DNA of 64,000 bases. Source: Streptomyces noursei ATCC 11455. GTDB taxonomy: Bacteria; Actinomycetota; Actinomycetes; Streptomycetales; Streptomycetaceae. The notes beneath the pieces are model-generated. The model searched no databases. It was not told where the DNA came from and saw nothing but the letters and a program-made list of their open reading frames with translations. A program made the position numbers and the translations under genes. Shown one piece after another: positions 24,333 through 34,515 of this stretch. The stretch spans positions 5,456,001 to 5,520,000 of the forward strand of contig NZ_CP011533.1 in assembly GCF_001704275.1 (NCBI RefSeq), written 5' to 3'. Every line of letters starts with the position of its first letter. Positions within the stretch are counted from its first letter, which is position 1.

Positions 24333-25493
24333 CTACTCCTCCTCCAGAGCGGTGCCCTGGCGGGCCGTCAGGGTGACGCCCACGGCGACCGTCGCGGCGG
24401 CCACCAGGCCCGCCACCGGAACGGCCGCGGGCCCGGCGAACGTACCGGCCAGGATCAACCCGGCGGACACCGGCAGCACCAGCTGCTGGGCCGGTCCGCG
24501 CTTCTGGTGGCGGGAGTGGATCAGCCACACCGTGAACATGTAGAGCGCACCCGGCACCGTGACGCAGGCCGCCGCCGCGCGCGCCGAAAGGTGCGCCCGG
24601 CCGGACGACTGCTCCACCGCGATCTCGATCCCCGCGCCGATCGCCGCGGCCGAGCAGAACACCAGGTAGTGGCCGTAGCCCCACAGGAACGCCTGGCGGT
24701 TGGAGCGCAGGTGGAGGTGGATGGGGACCGCGAAATAGATCCAGTACGCGGCGAAGACCAGCAGGAGGCCGCCGGCCGCGATCGGCAGCAGCGTGCCGAG
24801 GTCGTGGTGCTCGTCGAGCGCCGACTGCACCGCCACCGTCGCCGCGGAGACCGTCTCGCCCAGCACGATGATGGTGAACAGGCCGTAGCGCTCGGCGATG
24901 TGATGCGGATGCCAGCTGGTCTGCCAGCGGAGTTCGGCGATCGCCGGAACCGACAGTTCCAACGCTCCCATCACCAGGAACACCCACGGGGCGGCACCCG
25001 GCGGCAGGAACAGCAGCGCCAACCAGCCGATCTGGCAGAGGCTCACCCCGAGGGCGTAGCGGAGGGCGGTACTCCGTTCGGTGCCCCGCGAACCGTGGGC
25101 GGCGCGCAGCCACTGGCTGACCAGCGCCAGCCGCATCACCAGGTAGCCGAACCAGACGACGCGGAAGTCGCCGGCGCCGAACGCCCGCGGTACCCCGGCG
25201 GCCAGGATGAGGACGCCGGAGATCTGGACGAGGGTCACCACCCGGTACAGCACGTCGTCGGTGTCGTACGCCGAGGAGAACCAGGTGAAGTTGAGCCACG
25301 CCAACCAGATGGCGAAGAACACCATCAGATAGCCGACGACGCCGTGGCCCGGATGGCCCTCGGCGAGGGCGTGCACCAGTTGGCGACCCGCCTGGGCGAT
25401 CGCCACGACGAAGCAGAGGTCGAAGAACAGCTCCAGTGGGGTGGCGGCGCGGTGCGCCTCCTCACGACTGCGCGCACGCATCAGAACCGGCAC
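24333..25493 (-). CDS. Low temperature requirement protein A (LtrA) family membrane protein
   Basis: A 386-residue protein with about ten to twelve helices. RSREEAHRAATPLELFFDLCFVVAIAQAGRQLVHAL is the family signature. HHIAERYGLFTIIVLGETVSAATVAV contains the conserved ER-GLF-I-LGE motif of unknown role. LtrA was first tied to cold growth in Listeria, and its activity is not known. GTG 25493 (GAGAGGGG ten bases upstream) is preferred. ATG 25481 would also open the family's sequence but lacks a ribosome site. It lies downstream of the O-methyltransferase on the same strand, 122 bases away. Confidence 0.85.
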   Translation of the reverse strand: MPVLMRARSREEAHRAATPLELFFDLCFVVAIAQAGRQLVHALAEGHPGHGVVGYLMVFFAIWLAWLNFTWFSSAYDTDDVLYRVVTLVQISGVLILAAGVPRAFGAGDFRVVWFGYLVMRLALVSQWLRAAHGSRGTERSTALRYALGVSLCQIGWLALLFLPPGAAPWVFLVMGALELSVPAIAELRWQTSWHPHHIAERYGLFTIIVLGETVSAATVAVQSALDEHHDLGTLLPIAAGGLLLVFAAYWIYFAVPIHLHLRSNRQAFLWGYGHYLVFCSAAAIGAGIEIAVEQSSGRAHLSARAAAACVTVPGALYMFTVWLIHSRHQKRGPAQQLVLPVSAGLILAGTFAGPAAVPVAGLVAAATVAVGVTLTARQGTALEEE

Positions 25494-25615
25494 GTTGCCC
25501 CAGCCCCTCTCGTCGACCGCTGGTGGGTGGCACTCAGTAGAGCGCGGGGGCGGGGCGACGGGGGGCGAGCGGGGCGCGGCGTGTCGTGGGAACGGGCAGA
25601 CCCACCGGACGGACG

Positions 25616-26647
25616 CTAGTCGGCGACCGCCTCGACGATCGAGGGGAAGCCCGTGCTGGGCAGTACCCGGGTCAGGCGGAAACCGGTGGCCGACAGCAGC
25701 GCGGCGAATTCGTCCGCGTTCCGCTCTCGGCCGTCCAGGACCGCCAGCATGGCGACGTCCATGGTCTTGCCGAAGTGCGGTGCGTTCCCCGGCGGCAGGA
25801 CGCAGTCGATGACCAGGAGCCGGCGGCCGGCCGCCATCGCGGCGCGGCAGCTGTGCAGGATGCGGCGGCATGCGTCGTCCGGCCAGTCGTGCAGGACGTG
25901 TTTGAGGACGTAGACGTCGCCGCCCTCGGGGACCGCCGCGAAGAAGTCGCCCTCCTGGGTGCGCCAGCGGCCCTTCAGGTCGTCGGTGTCCAGGAGGTGG
26001 TGGGACAGCGGCGGCGCCAGGTCGAAGAGGACGCCGGTCGCCTGCGGGTGGCGGCGGAGCACCGCGCGCAACAGGCCGCCCCGGCCGCCGCCGACGTCGA
26101 CGACGGTGCCGGCCTCGGGGAACGGATAGGCGGCGGCCACCGCCTCGTCCACCGAGGCGGTCAAGGAGGCCATTCCGTCGTCGAAGAGCGCCCGCTTGGC
26201 CGGATCCGACGCCAGATGCGCGAAGAGCGGCGCGCCGAAGAGCCGTTCGAAGGCCGCGTCGCCGTGCCGCACCGTCTCCGGCAGGCCGGCGGAGGTCCGG
26301 AGGAACAGCTCGTCGGTGAGCATCATGACGGCGGGGTGCAGCGAGTCGGGCACGTCGGTGCGCAGCTGCCGGGCGGCCGGTGTCAGCTGGTACGCGCCCG
26401 AGGCGTCCTCGCGGAAGATGCCGCGGGCGGCGAGATAGCGCAGGACGCGGCGCAGGTGCGGGGCGTGGGTGTCGGTGGCGACGGCCAGTTGTTCGGGGGT
26501 GCGCGGGCCCGCGGTGAGGCGGTCGGCGATGCGGTAGTGGGCGGCGGTGCGCAGCGCGGCGGAGAAGAGGTGGCCCATGGCCTGGTCCATGAGGTGGGTC
26601 GCGAGCTCGCCGGGCTCGTCCGCCGGTCGGGTGGGTGAAGTGGCCAA
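25616..26647 (-). CDS. SAM-dependent O-methyltransferase of the acetylserotonin/natural-product type
   Basis: A 343-residue class I methyltransferase. TTG 26647 is chosen as start because a full GGAGG lies exactly six bases upstream. The upstream GTG frame (26698) has none. The dimerisation and winged-helix domain (HLMDQAMGHLFSAALRTAAHYRIADRL, RRVLRYLAARGIF) precedes the SAM-binding loop VVDVGGGRGGLLRAVLRRHP, then GDFFAAVPEGGDVYVLKHVLHDWPDD, with the H-D pair typical of the catalytic base region. Such enzymes methylate phenolic natural products, but no pathway genes lie beside it. Confidence 0.88.
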   Translation of the reverse strand: MATSPTRPADEPGELATHLMDQAMGHLFSAALRTAAHYRIADRLTAGPRTPEQLAVATDTHAPHLRRVLRYLAARGIFREDASGAYQLTPAARQLRTDVPDSLHPAVMMLTDELFLRTSAGLPETVRHGDAAFERLFGAPLFAHLASDPAKRALFDDGMASLTASVDEAVAAAYPFPEAGTVVDVGGGRGGLLRAVLRRHPQATGVLFDLAPPLSHHLLDTDDLKGRWRTQEGDFFAAVPEGGDVYVLKHVLHDWPDDACRRILHSCRAAMAAGRRLLVIDCVLPPGNAPHFGKTMDVAMLAVLDGRERNADEFAALLSATGFRLTRVLPSTGFPSIVEAVAD

Positions 26648-26896
26648 CGTCAGCCTCCGGTCGTCGGCTTGGGCGGGCCTGCGCCACGTCGCAGGCACGG
26701 TGATCCACGGTTGCAGGCGGGGGCGGTGGTGTCACGGGGGGAGGGGCGGCGACCCGCTGCGTACCGGCCAGGAGGGCGGCCCGGCGGGCGCGGACGAAAC
26801 CGGGCGCGAAGGGGCACGGAACGCGCCCGGAGCCGGCGGCGGAACCGGGCACGCCGAGGGGCAGACGGCGGCGCCCGCGCATGGTCGAATGCGCAT

Positions 26897-28150
26897 ATGA
26901 GCGACAGTGACATCCCCTTCCCCTCGTCCGTCCTGGAACCGCTCGACGACCGCCTCGCGGACCTCGTGGCGCTCTACGAAGATCTGCACCGTCACCCCGA
27001 ACTGGCCTTCCAGGAGACCCGTACGGCCGCGGAGGCGGCCCACCGGCTGACCGCGTACGGCTACGACGTCACGACCGGCATCGGCGGCACCGGCGTCACC
27101 GGGGTGCTGAGCAACGGCCCGGGCCCCGTGGTCCTGCTGCGGGCCGACATGGACGCGCTGCCGGTCAGCGAGAACTCCTCGGTGCCGTACGCCTCCACCG
27201 TCCCGGGCCGGATGCACGCCTGCGGGCACGACGTCCACGTCACGTGCCTGCTGGGCGCCGCAGACCTGCTCGCCGCGGGGCGCGACCGCTGGTCGGGAAC
27301 GCTGGTGGTGCTCTTCCAGCCGGCCGAGGAGGCCGGCAACGGCGCCCGCGCCATGCTCGACGACGGCCTCTACAGCAAGGAGTTGGTGCCCACGCCCGAT
27401 GTGGTGCTGGCGCAGCACGTCGCCCCGTTCGGCGCGGGGCTGATCGCGTACTGTCCGGGCGCCTGCATGGCCGCCGCGGACAGCCTGGAGATCACCTTCC
27501 ACGGGACCGGCGGCCACGGGTCGCGGCCGGAGACGACGGTGGACCCGATCCTGATGGCGTCGGCGTTCGTGCAGCGGGTGCAGTCGGTGGTCTCGCGGGA
27601 GATCGCCGCGAAGGAGCGGGCGGTGGTCACGGTCGGCGCGTTCCACGCCGGGGACACCGCCAACGTGATCCCGGACCGGGCCGTCGTACGGCTCAGCGTC
27701 CGCAGCTTCGACCCGAACGTGCGGACCGCCGTGCTGGCCGCCGTCGACCGGATCGCGCGGGCCGAGGCGGCGGCGTCCGACGCGCCCCGGGAGCCGGAGA
27801 TGAAGATCATCGACTCCTTCCCGGTGACGGTCAACGACACGGCGGTGCTGACCGGGGTCAACGAGGACTTCACCCGGTTCTTCGGCGAGCAGCGGGTGTT
27901 CGCGTACGAGCCGGCGACCGGCAGCGAGGACGCGGGACTACTGGCGAGCGCCGCGGAGGCGCCCCTGTACTACTGGTGGTTGGGCGGCTGGGATCCGGAC
28001 GAGTTCCGTGCCGCGCTGGCCGCCGGGCGGCTGGCCCAGGACATCCCCTCCAACCACTCGCCGCGGTTCGTGCCGGTCGCGCGGCCGACGCTCGCCACGG
28101 GAGTGCAGGCGCTGACGGTCGCGGCGCTGAGCCGGCTGGGAGGGAAGTAG
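26897..28150 (+). CDS. M20-family amidohydrolase
   Basis: A 417-residue metallohydrolase of the IAA-amino-acid hydrolase / hippurate hydrolase group, expected to cleave N-acyl amino acids in the cytoplasm. YEDLHRHPELAFQETRTA is the N-terminal hallmark. The metal ligands are visible in ACGHDVHV (Cys, His, Asp, His) and FQPAEEAGNGARAML (catalytic Glu and ligand Glu). GTGGHGSRPETTVDPILMA belongs to the dimer domain, and NHSPRFVP supplies the last His. ATG 26897 fits the family length. It is divergent from the methyltransferase by 249 bases. Confidence 0.92.
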   Translation: MSDSDIPFPSSVLEPLDDRLADLVALYEDLHRHPELAFQETRTAAEAAHRLTAYGYDVTTGIGGTGVTGVLSNGPGPVVLLRADMDALPVSENSSVPYASTVPGRMHACGHDVHVTCLLGAADLLAAGRDRWSGTLVVLFQPAEEAGNGARAMLDDGLYSKELVPTPDVVLAQHVAPFGAGLIAYCPGACMAAADSLEITFHGTGGHGSRPETTVDPILMASAFVQRVQSVVSREIAAKERAVVTVGAFHAGDTANVIPDRAVVRLSVRSFDPNVRTAVLAAVDRIARAEAAASDAPREPEMKIIDSFPVTVNDTAVLTGVNEDFTRFFGEQRVFAYEPATGSEDAGLLASAAEAPLYYWWLGGWDPDEFRAALAAGRLAQDIPSNHSPRFVPVARPTLATGVQALTVAALSRLGGK

Positions 28151-28400
28151 CGGGAAGCAGGCGGGGCGTCGTCGGGGCGCGGCGGGGCGGCTCCGGGGCC
28201 GGTGGCCCGGCCGGTACCTGGCGGCCGTCCGGGCCCTTTGACCTTGTCCCTGGGGGAAGGCCCAGCATCGGTGGGGCCGGGCGCGGTGCCCGGCACGAGG
28301 AGGGCGGACGCCGTCCGCCGGGGGCGCACGCGGTGCCGTCGGCGGCGGGTGCCGGACCGCCGATGACGGAGCGCGGCGGAGCCCGCGGTGAACGGGGACA

Positions 28401-28445
28401 GGACGGGATGGACGCAGTGGACGGGGTGGACGGCGCGGACGGGGA
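28401..28445 (+). repeat. 9-bp tandem repeat at the start of the MerR-PP2C gene
   Basis: GGACG recurs five times at exact 9-base spacing (28401, 28410, 28419, 28428, 28437). It supplies the ribosome site and start and encodes DAVDGVDGADG. Slippage would keep the frame. Confidence 0.6.
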
Positions 28446-29517
28446 ACTGCTGACGATCGGGGCGTTCGCACGGGCGTCCCGGCTCTCGCCGAAGGCGCTG
28501 CGCCTGTATGACGAGCTCGGTCTGCTGACCCCCGTCCACGTCGACCCCTGCAGCGGCTACCGCCATTACGCCCCGGCCCAGTTGGAGCGCGCCCGGCTGG
28601 TCGCCTGGCTGCGCCGGCTCGGCATGCCGCTGGCCCGCATCCGCGAGGTGTGCGAGCTGGCGCCGGGCGCCGCGGCCGGGGCGGTCGCGGCGTACTGGGC
28701 GCAGGTCGAGGCCGACGTCGCGGCCCGCCGGGACTTGGCCGCCTTTCTCGTGGACCAGTTGGAACGGAAGGACACCATGATGACCGAACCCACCGACCCC
28801 ACGGCCTCGTTGGCGATGCGCTGCGCCGCCCTGACGGATCAGGGACTGGTGCGCGCCGTCCAACAGGACGCGGCCTACGCCGGCCCGCGTCTGCTGGCGG
28901 TGGCCGACGGCTACGGCCCCGGTGGGGCCCCGGCCGCCACCGCCGCCATCGAGGCGCTCAAGGTCCTGGAGGACGTGGACCTGACCTCGGCCGACCTGCT
29001 GGCCGTCCTGGAGGAGGCGGCCCTGCACGCCCACCGTGCCGCGCGGTCGGCCGGCGAGGAGACCGGCAGCACCCTGACCGCCCTGCTGCGCTCCGGTTCC
29101 CGGCTGGGGCTGCTGCACATCGGGGACTCGCGGGCGTACGTCCTGCGGGACTCCGGGCTCTTCCGCATCACCCACGACCACAGCCTGGTGCAGTCCCTCA
29201 TCGACGAGGGCCGGCTCACGCCCGAGGAGGCCCCGTCGCACCCGCAGCGCGCGCAGCTCCTGCGCTCGCTGGGCGGCGGCGCCGACTTCGCCCCGGACCT
29301 GCAACTGCTGGAGGTCCGCCCCGGTGAGCGCTATCTGCTCTGCACCGACGGCCTGGCCGGCGTCGTCCCGCCCGAGGCGATCCAGGAGGCCCTCGCCGGC
29401 GCGGCCACCCCGCAGCAGGCCGTCGCCGACCTGGTCCGGCGCACCCATGAGGCGGGCGCGCCGGACAACGTGGGGTGCGTGGTGGCGGACGCGGTGGAGG
29501 GGGACGCGGCGGCGTAG
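28408..29517 (+). CDS. MerR HTH fused to a PP2C-type protein phosphatase
   Basis: A 369-residue fusion. Residues 12-80 are a MerR DNA-binding domain (LLTIGAFARASRLSPKALRLYDELGLLTPVHVDPCSGYRHYAPAQLERA). After a short coiled segment, residues 130-365 form a PP2C phosphatase: LLAVADGYGPGG, GSTLTALL, LHIGDSRAYVLRD, YLLCTDGLAGVV and GAPDNVGCVVAD, so the metal-binding Asp residues are all present. The usual N-E-D at the domain start is Q-Q-D here. It may be a regulator whose own phosphatase, or a kinase partner, sets its DNA binding. No Ser/Thr kinase lies nearby. ATG 28408 has AGGA upstream. An ATG at 28363 is possible. Confidence 0.85.
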   Translation: MDAVDGVDGADGELLTIGAFARASRLSPKALRLYDELGLLTPVHVDPCSGYRHYAPAQLERARLVAWLRRLGMPLARIREVCELAPGAAAGAVAAYWAQVEADVAARRDLAAFLVDQLERKDTMMTEPTDPTASLAMRCAALTDQGLVRAVQQDAAYAGPRLLAVADGYGPGGAPAATAAIEALKVLEDVDLTSADLLAVLEEAALHAHRAARSAGEETGSTLTALLRSGSRLGLLHIGDSRAYVLRDSGLFRITHDHSLVQSLIDEGRLTPEEAPSHPQRAQLLRSLGGGADFAPDLQLLEVRPGERYLLCTDGLAGVVPPEAIQEALAGAATPQQAVADLVRRTHEAGAPDNVGCVVADAVEGDAAA

Positions 29518-29594
29518 CCGGGCCGGGGCGGTGGGGGAGGAGCGGGGCGCGGGTTGCCGCCTCCACCGCCCCTCCACCGTCCGCACGCCCGCTC

Positions 29595-30839
<1,245 letters not shown>

Positions 30840-30938
30840 GCGGTTCTCCTGACTCCTGGGCGGGATAGGGACGTTACGGGGGTTATGGGCGATGTGGAGG
30901 CTATACGGGACGACGAGAGATACGGGGTGCAAAAGATG

Positions 30939-31001
30939 CGAGAGGTACGAGGGATCCGAGAGGTGCGAGAGGTACGAGAGAGGCGAGAGGCGCAAGAGAC
31001 G
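30939..31001. repeat. Seven-unit decayed 9-bp tandem repeat
   Basis: Units CGAGAGGTA, CGAGGGATC, CGAGAGGTG, CGAGAGGTA, CGAGAGAGG, CGAGAGGCG, CAAGAGACG follow without gaps in the spacer between the TauE and SQR genes. The core CGAGAG or GAGAGG is kept while the ends drift. Confidence 0.75.
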
Positions 31002-31017
31002 CTGAAGGTCCCGGTGG

Positions 31018-32025
31018 TCAGAGGCTGGGCAGTGTGGTGGCCGCCATGGCCAGGGCCAGGACGGTGACGAGGGCGGCGAAGGAGGTGGTGAGGGTCTGCG
31101 GGCGCAGGCGGCCGGCCAGGCGGTTGCCGAGGCTGCTGCCGGCCGCGGCACAGGCCGCGAGGGTGGCCAGCAGGGGCCAGTCCAGGGACCCGGTGCCGGC
31201 CCGGGTGGCCAGCGCGGCACCGGAGTTGATCAGTATCACCAGCAGCGAGGTGCCGACGGCGACCGGCATCTCCAGGCCGAGGACGAGGGTGAGGGCCGGT
31301 ACGACGACGAAGCCGCCGCCCACCCCGAAGAAGCCGGTCAGCAGCCCCACCGCGGAGGCCGTCACGACGGTACGGAGCGGCCGGGTGCGGTGGGAGCCGG
31401 CCCCGGAGCCGCGGGAGGCACGCGCGGCGGTGCGCCGCCCCGAGGACGTGCGCACCGCGTCCCATAAGGACACCGCCCACGTCGCCCGCTCCTGTGGCCT
31501 CTCCGGGCCCTCCGGCCTCTCCGATCTCTCCGACCTTTCTGGTCTTCTTGACCTCTCGGGCTCCGCCGGCCTTACCAGCCCCGCTGCCCCCGCTGCCGGC
31601 GCCGCCGCCACGGCCCCCGTCTCCTCCGCGGCAGCCCGTCGACCGTCGCGGTCGCCACGATTGCCGCGCATCACCATCCCCACCGCCACCACCAGCATCA
31701 GCCCCGAGAACGCCGCCATCAGGACACCGGGGTTCACGGACGCGCTCCAACGGGAGCCGGTGAAGCTGCCCGCGGTGCCCAGGGCGCCGAACGCCGCGCC
31801 CGCGACCCAGCGGACCCGGCCCGCACGGGCGTGGCAGACCAGACCGCTGACCGCACCGACCGCGACGACCACCAGGGCCCCCGCCGTCGCCGCGTGCGGG
31901 GACTGCCCCAGCAGATAGACCAGCGCCGGCACCGCCAGCACCGAACCGCCGCCGCCGAGCGCACCCAGCAGCAGCCCGATCAGCAGCCCGCAGGGCAGCG
32001 CCGTCACGGCTATGAGAACGGACAC
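31018..32025 (-). CDS. TauE/SafE-family sulfite (anion) exporter
   Basis: A 335-residue membrane protein. Two homologous four-helix halves each start with a G-rich signature: LLIGLLLGALGGGGSVLAVPALVYLLGQSPHAATAGALVVV near the N-terminus and AVGLLTGFFGVGGGFVVVPALTLVLGLEMPVAVGTSLLVI after residue 220. Between them is an unusually long cytoplasmic loop (about 120-215) full of Arg/Glu/Pro, encoded by 9-bp repeats. Next to an SQR and an MBL-rhodanese, export of sulfite or thiosulfate is the likely job. GTG start, 10 bases after the GntR stop, so cotranscribed. Confidence 0.9.
   Translation of the reverse strand: MSVLIAVTALPCGLLIGLLLGALGGGGSVLAVPALVYLLGQSPHAATAGALVVVAVGAVSGLVCHARAGRVRWVAGAAFGALGTAGSFTGSRWSASVNPGVLMAAFSGLMLVVAVGMVMRGNRGDRDGRRAAAEETGAVAAAPAAGAAGLVRPAEPERSRRPERSERSERPEGPERPQERATWAVSLWDAVRTSSGRRTAARASRGSGAGSHRTRPLRTVVTASAVGLLTGFFGVGGGFVVVPALTLVLGLEMPVAVGTSLLVILINSGAALATRAGTGSLDWPLLATLAACAAAGSSLGNRLAGRLRPQTLTTSFAALVTVLALAMAATTLPSL
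31502..31559. repeat. 9-bp period repeat inside the TauE loop
   Basis: TCCG or a one-base variant recurs at 31502, 31511, 31520, 31529, 31538, 31547 and 31556. It encodes the Glu/Arg/Pro/Ser-rich loop of the exporter and resembles the repeat in the spacer 500 bases away, read on the other strand. Confidence 0.6.
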
Positions 32026-32034
32026 GGCGGCCGG

Positions 32035-32886
32035 CTACGCGGACGGCGCCGCGGCGCGCGGCGCGAGGGCGACCGCCCGGCTGGCATCGGACCACTCGGC
32101 GACGAACGCGAAGCGATCGCCGCGGACCACCGTCTCGCGCCACTCCACCGGCCGCTCCCCGGCCCGCCCGACCCGTTCGATGGCGAACGCCGCCTCCCGG
32201 TCGGCCAGTCCGAGCAGCCACGCCTGCCGGATGTCCGGCAGGAACGGAACGATCCGCTCCTGCCCGCCGTTCACCTTCACCCCGCAGCGCCGGGACAGTT
32301 CGCCGTAGAGGGCGGTGTGTCCGAAATCGGTCGCCAGCAGCGGCTCGGCGAGGTCCGCCGGGAGATACGCGGTGTCGTGGGCGAGCGGCTCGCCGTCCGC
32401 GAGCCGCAGCCGTTCCAGGACGACCAGGGGTGCGTCCGGGACCAGCCCCAGGTGGCCGGCGACCGTCGCGTCCGCGGTCCGCTCCAGCCGCAACACCTCG
32501 CTGCGCTGCTCCACACCCTGGGCCTCCAGGTCGCGGAAGAGGCTGTAGAGGGAGCCGAGCGGCTGCTGTATGCGGCGGGCGTCGAGGCGGCTGGCGCGCC
32601 CGCGCTCGGCGATCACCAGGCCGTCGGCGCGCAGTTTGCGCAGCGCCTCCCGGACGGTGTGCCGGCTGACCTCGTACTCGCCCGTCAGCCGGTGCTCGGC
32701 CGGGAACTCCTCGGTGAACGCCCCGGCTTCCATCCGGCGGCGCAGATCGGCCAGCAGCTGCGCCCACAGGGGCAGCGGGTTGCCGCGGTCCAACGGGCGC
32801 GGCCCGTAAGGAGTGTGGTCGCCGTCGGCGCCGTGCGGGCTCATCCGGCCGTGCGCGCCCGGTGGTTCGGGCTGGGGCGGCGTCAT
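32035..32886 (-). CDS. GntR-family regulator (HutC/UTRA subfamily)
   Basis: A 283-residue repressor. A disordered Pro/His-rich leader is followed by PLPLWAQLLADLRRRMEAGAF and LTGEYEVSRHTVREALRKLRADGLVIAERGRASRL (winged HTH, about 38-105), then a UTRA ligand domain (APLVVLERLRLADGEPLAHDTAYLPADLAEPLL). ATG 32886 follows GAGAGGA. It heads the GntR-TauE-SQR run and is divergent from the MBL-rhodanese gene. The two palindromes in the shared promoter are its natural binding sites, so it probably controls the whole sulfur unit. The ligand is unknown. Confidence 0.9.
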   Translation of the reverse strand: MTPPQPEPPGAHGRMSPHGADGDHTPYGPRPLDRGNPLPLWAQLLADLRRRMEAGAFTEEFPAEHRLTGEYEVSRHTVREALRKLRADGLVIAERGRASRLDARRIQQPLGSLYSLFRDLEAQGVEQRSEVLRLERTADATVAGHLGLVPDAPLVVLERLRLADGEPLAHDTAYLPADLAEPLLATDFGHTALYGELSRRCGVKVNGGQERIVPFLPDIRQAWLLGLADREAAFAIERVGRAGERPVEWRETVVRGDRFAFVAEWSDASRAVALAPRAAAPSA

Positions 32887-32954
32887 GTCGGTCCTCTCGT
32901 CCGTCGTCCGGCCTGCGGGGGGGCTCAGCTTGTCCCCTGCCGGCCGGGTACTTA

Positions 32955-33004
32955 ATGTACGTACATCCGTGCATCCGCACAACGGAGCGATATGCACGGT
33001 GCAT
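32955..33004. promoter_or_regulatory. Paired palindromes in the divergent sulfur-gene promoter
   Basis: ATGTACGTACAT (32955-32966) and ATGCAC-G-GTGCAT (32992-33004) are perfect and share the half-site ATGYAC/GTRCAT. An extra half-site GTGCATCC follows GTACATCC at 8 bases. They lie 69-118 bases from the GntR start and 76-125 from the MBL-rhodanese start. Confidence 0.6.
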
Positions 33005-33079
33005 TCAGCCGCCCACGCTCCCAGCCCGAGCGGGCCGACCCGCCGCTCACGGGCGCCGCGCACCCCTGGAGGCCCGACC

Positions 33080-34486
33080 GTGCACTTCGCGCAGTACTAC
33101 CTCGACTGCCTGTCCCAGGCGTCGTATCTGATCGGCGATCAGCGCACCGGACGCGCCGTTCTCGTCGACCCGCGCCGCGACATCGACGAGTACCTGGCCG
33201 ACGCCGAAGCGGCCGGCCTGCGCATCGAACTCGTCATCGAGACCCACGTTCACGCCGACTTCCTCTCCGGCCACCTGGAGACGGCCCGGGCCACCGGAGC
33301 CGAGATCGCCTTCGGCGCCGCCGCCGAAACCGGCTTCCCGATACGGCGGTTACACGACGGCGAACGCATCTGCCTGGGCGCCGATCCGGAAACCCGCGCC
33401 GGGGCGGAGTCCGGGGTGACCCTCACGGTCCTCGCCACCCCCGGCCACACCCTGGAATCCATCTGCCTGGTCGTCCGGGAGAACCCCGACGACGAGCCGT
33501 TCGGCGTGCTGACCGGCGACACCCTCTTCATCGGCGACGTCGGCCGCCCCGATCTGCTCTCCGCCGCCGGACACTCCCCGCAGGACATGGCCGCGCGCCT
33601 CTACCGTTCCCTGCACACCAAACTGCTGCCCCTCCCGGACGCGACCCGGATCTTTCCCGCCCACGGCGCCGGTTCCGCCTGCGGTCGCAGCATCTCCACC
33701 GAGACCAGCTCCACCCTCGGCGACCAGCGCCGCCTCAACTACGCGCTCCAGCCCATGACGCAGGACGCCTTCGTCCGACTGGTCACCGCCGAACAGCCCG
33801 CCACCCCCGGCTACTTCGCGCACGACGCGGCCCTCAACCGCGACGGCCACCCCCTACGGGACCCGGCCCCGCCCGCCGAGCTCACCCTGGACGAGGCGCT
33901 CGCCGCCCGCGACGAACACGGCGCCGCCCTGCTCGACTGCCGCCCGGCCGCCGACTACGCCCGCGCCCACCTCGTCGGCTCCCTGAACGCCGGACTGGAC
34001 ACCCGGTTCGCGGAGTACGCCGGCAGCGTGGTGGCCCCCGGCACCCCGATCGTCCTCCTCGCCGCCCCCGGAACGGAGCACGAGGCCCGCCTCCGCCTCG
34101 GCCGCATCGGCTACGACCGGGTCCTCGGCCATCTCCCCGACCCCGCCGGCGTCCTGGCGGGCGCCCCCGAACTCACCCGCCGCAGCAACCGCCTGCACGT
34201 CTCCGACCTGCTCGCACGCCTGCCGCTGGACCCCGTGGCCGGCGCCCAGCTGATCGACGTCCGCAATCCGGCCGAGTACGCGACGGGCGCGCTGCCCGGC
34301 GCCCGCAACATCCCGCTGGCCGCGCTGCTCGACCGGCTCGACGAACTGGACCCCGCCCGCCCGGTCATCCTCTACTGCCGCAGCGGTAACCGCTCGGTGA
34401 TCGCCGCGGCGCTCCTGGAGGCCCACGGCTTCGCCGAGGTGAGCGACGTGTCCGGCGGATACGCCGCGTACGCCGAGGCCGCCTGA
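33080..34486 (+). CDS. MBL-fold persulfide dioxygenase-like protein with two rhodanese domains
   Basis: A 468-residue fusion. GTG 33080 has GGAGG seven bases upstream. Residues 1-250 are an MBL domain of ETHE1 type: ETHVHADFLSGH (H56, H58, D60; Phe61 in place of the usual His), TPGHTLESI, LTGDTLFIGDVGRPDL and IFPAHGAGS. Two rhodanese domains follow. The first (about 270-360) has AAPGTE where Cys would be and is inactive. The second has ILYCRSGNRS with Cys433. The design suits oxidation of persulfide to sulfite plus sulfur transfer. It works with the SQR and TauE exporter encoded divergently. Confidence 0.9.
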   Translation: MHFAQYYLDCLSQASYLIGDQRTGRAVLVDPRRDIDEYLADAEAAGLRIELVIETHVHADFLSGHLETARATGAEIAFGAAAETGFPIRRLHDGERICLGADPETRAGAESGVTLTVLATPGHTLESICLVVRENPDDEPFGVLTGDTLFIGDVGRPDLLSAAGHSPQDMAARLYRSLHTKLLPLPDATRIFPAHGAGSACGRSISTETSSTLGDQRRLNYALQPMTQDAFVRLVTAEQPATPGYFAHDAALNRDGHPLRDPAPPAELTLDEALAARDEHGAALLDCRPAADYARAHLVGSLNAGLDTRFAEYAGSVVAPGTPIVLLAAPGTEHEARLRLGRIGYDRVLGHLPDPAGVLAGAPELTRRSNRLHVSDLLARLPLDPVAGAQLIDVRNPAEYATGALPGARNIPLAALLDRLDELDPARPVILYCRSGNRSVIAAALLEAHGFAEVSDVSGGYAAYAEAA

Positions 34487-34490
34487 CCCC

Positions 34491-34515
34491 GGGGGAGGGC
34501 TCCCGGCCCTCCCCC
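34491..34515 (+). terminator. Terminator after the MBL-rhodanese gene
   Basis: GGGGGAGGG, seven bases, CCCTCCCCC: a perfect 9-bp stem starting four bases past the stop codon. Confidence 0.85.

Noticed and set aside
24064..24543. A 159-residue plus-strand frame
   Set aside because: It overlaps the end of the LtrA gene, has no ribosome site and an Arg/Pro/Thr-rich composition typical of shadow frames.
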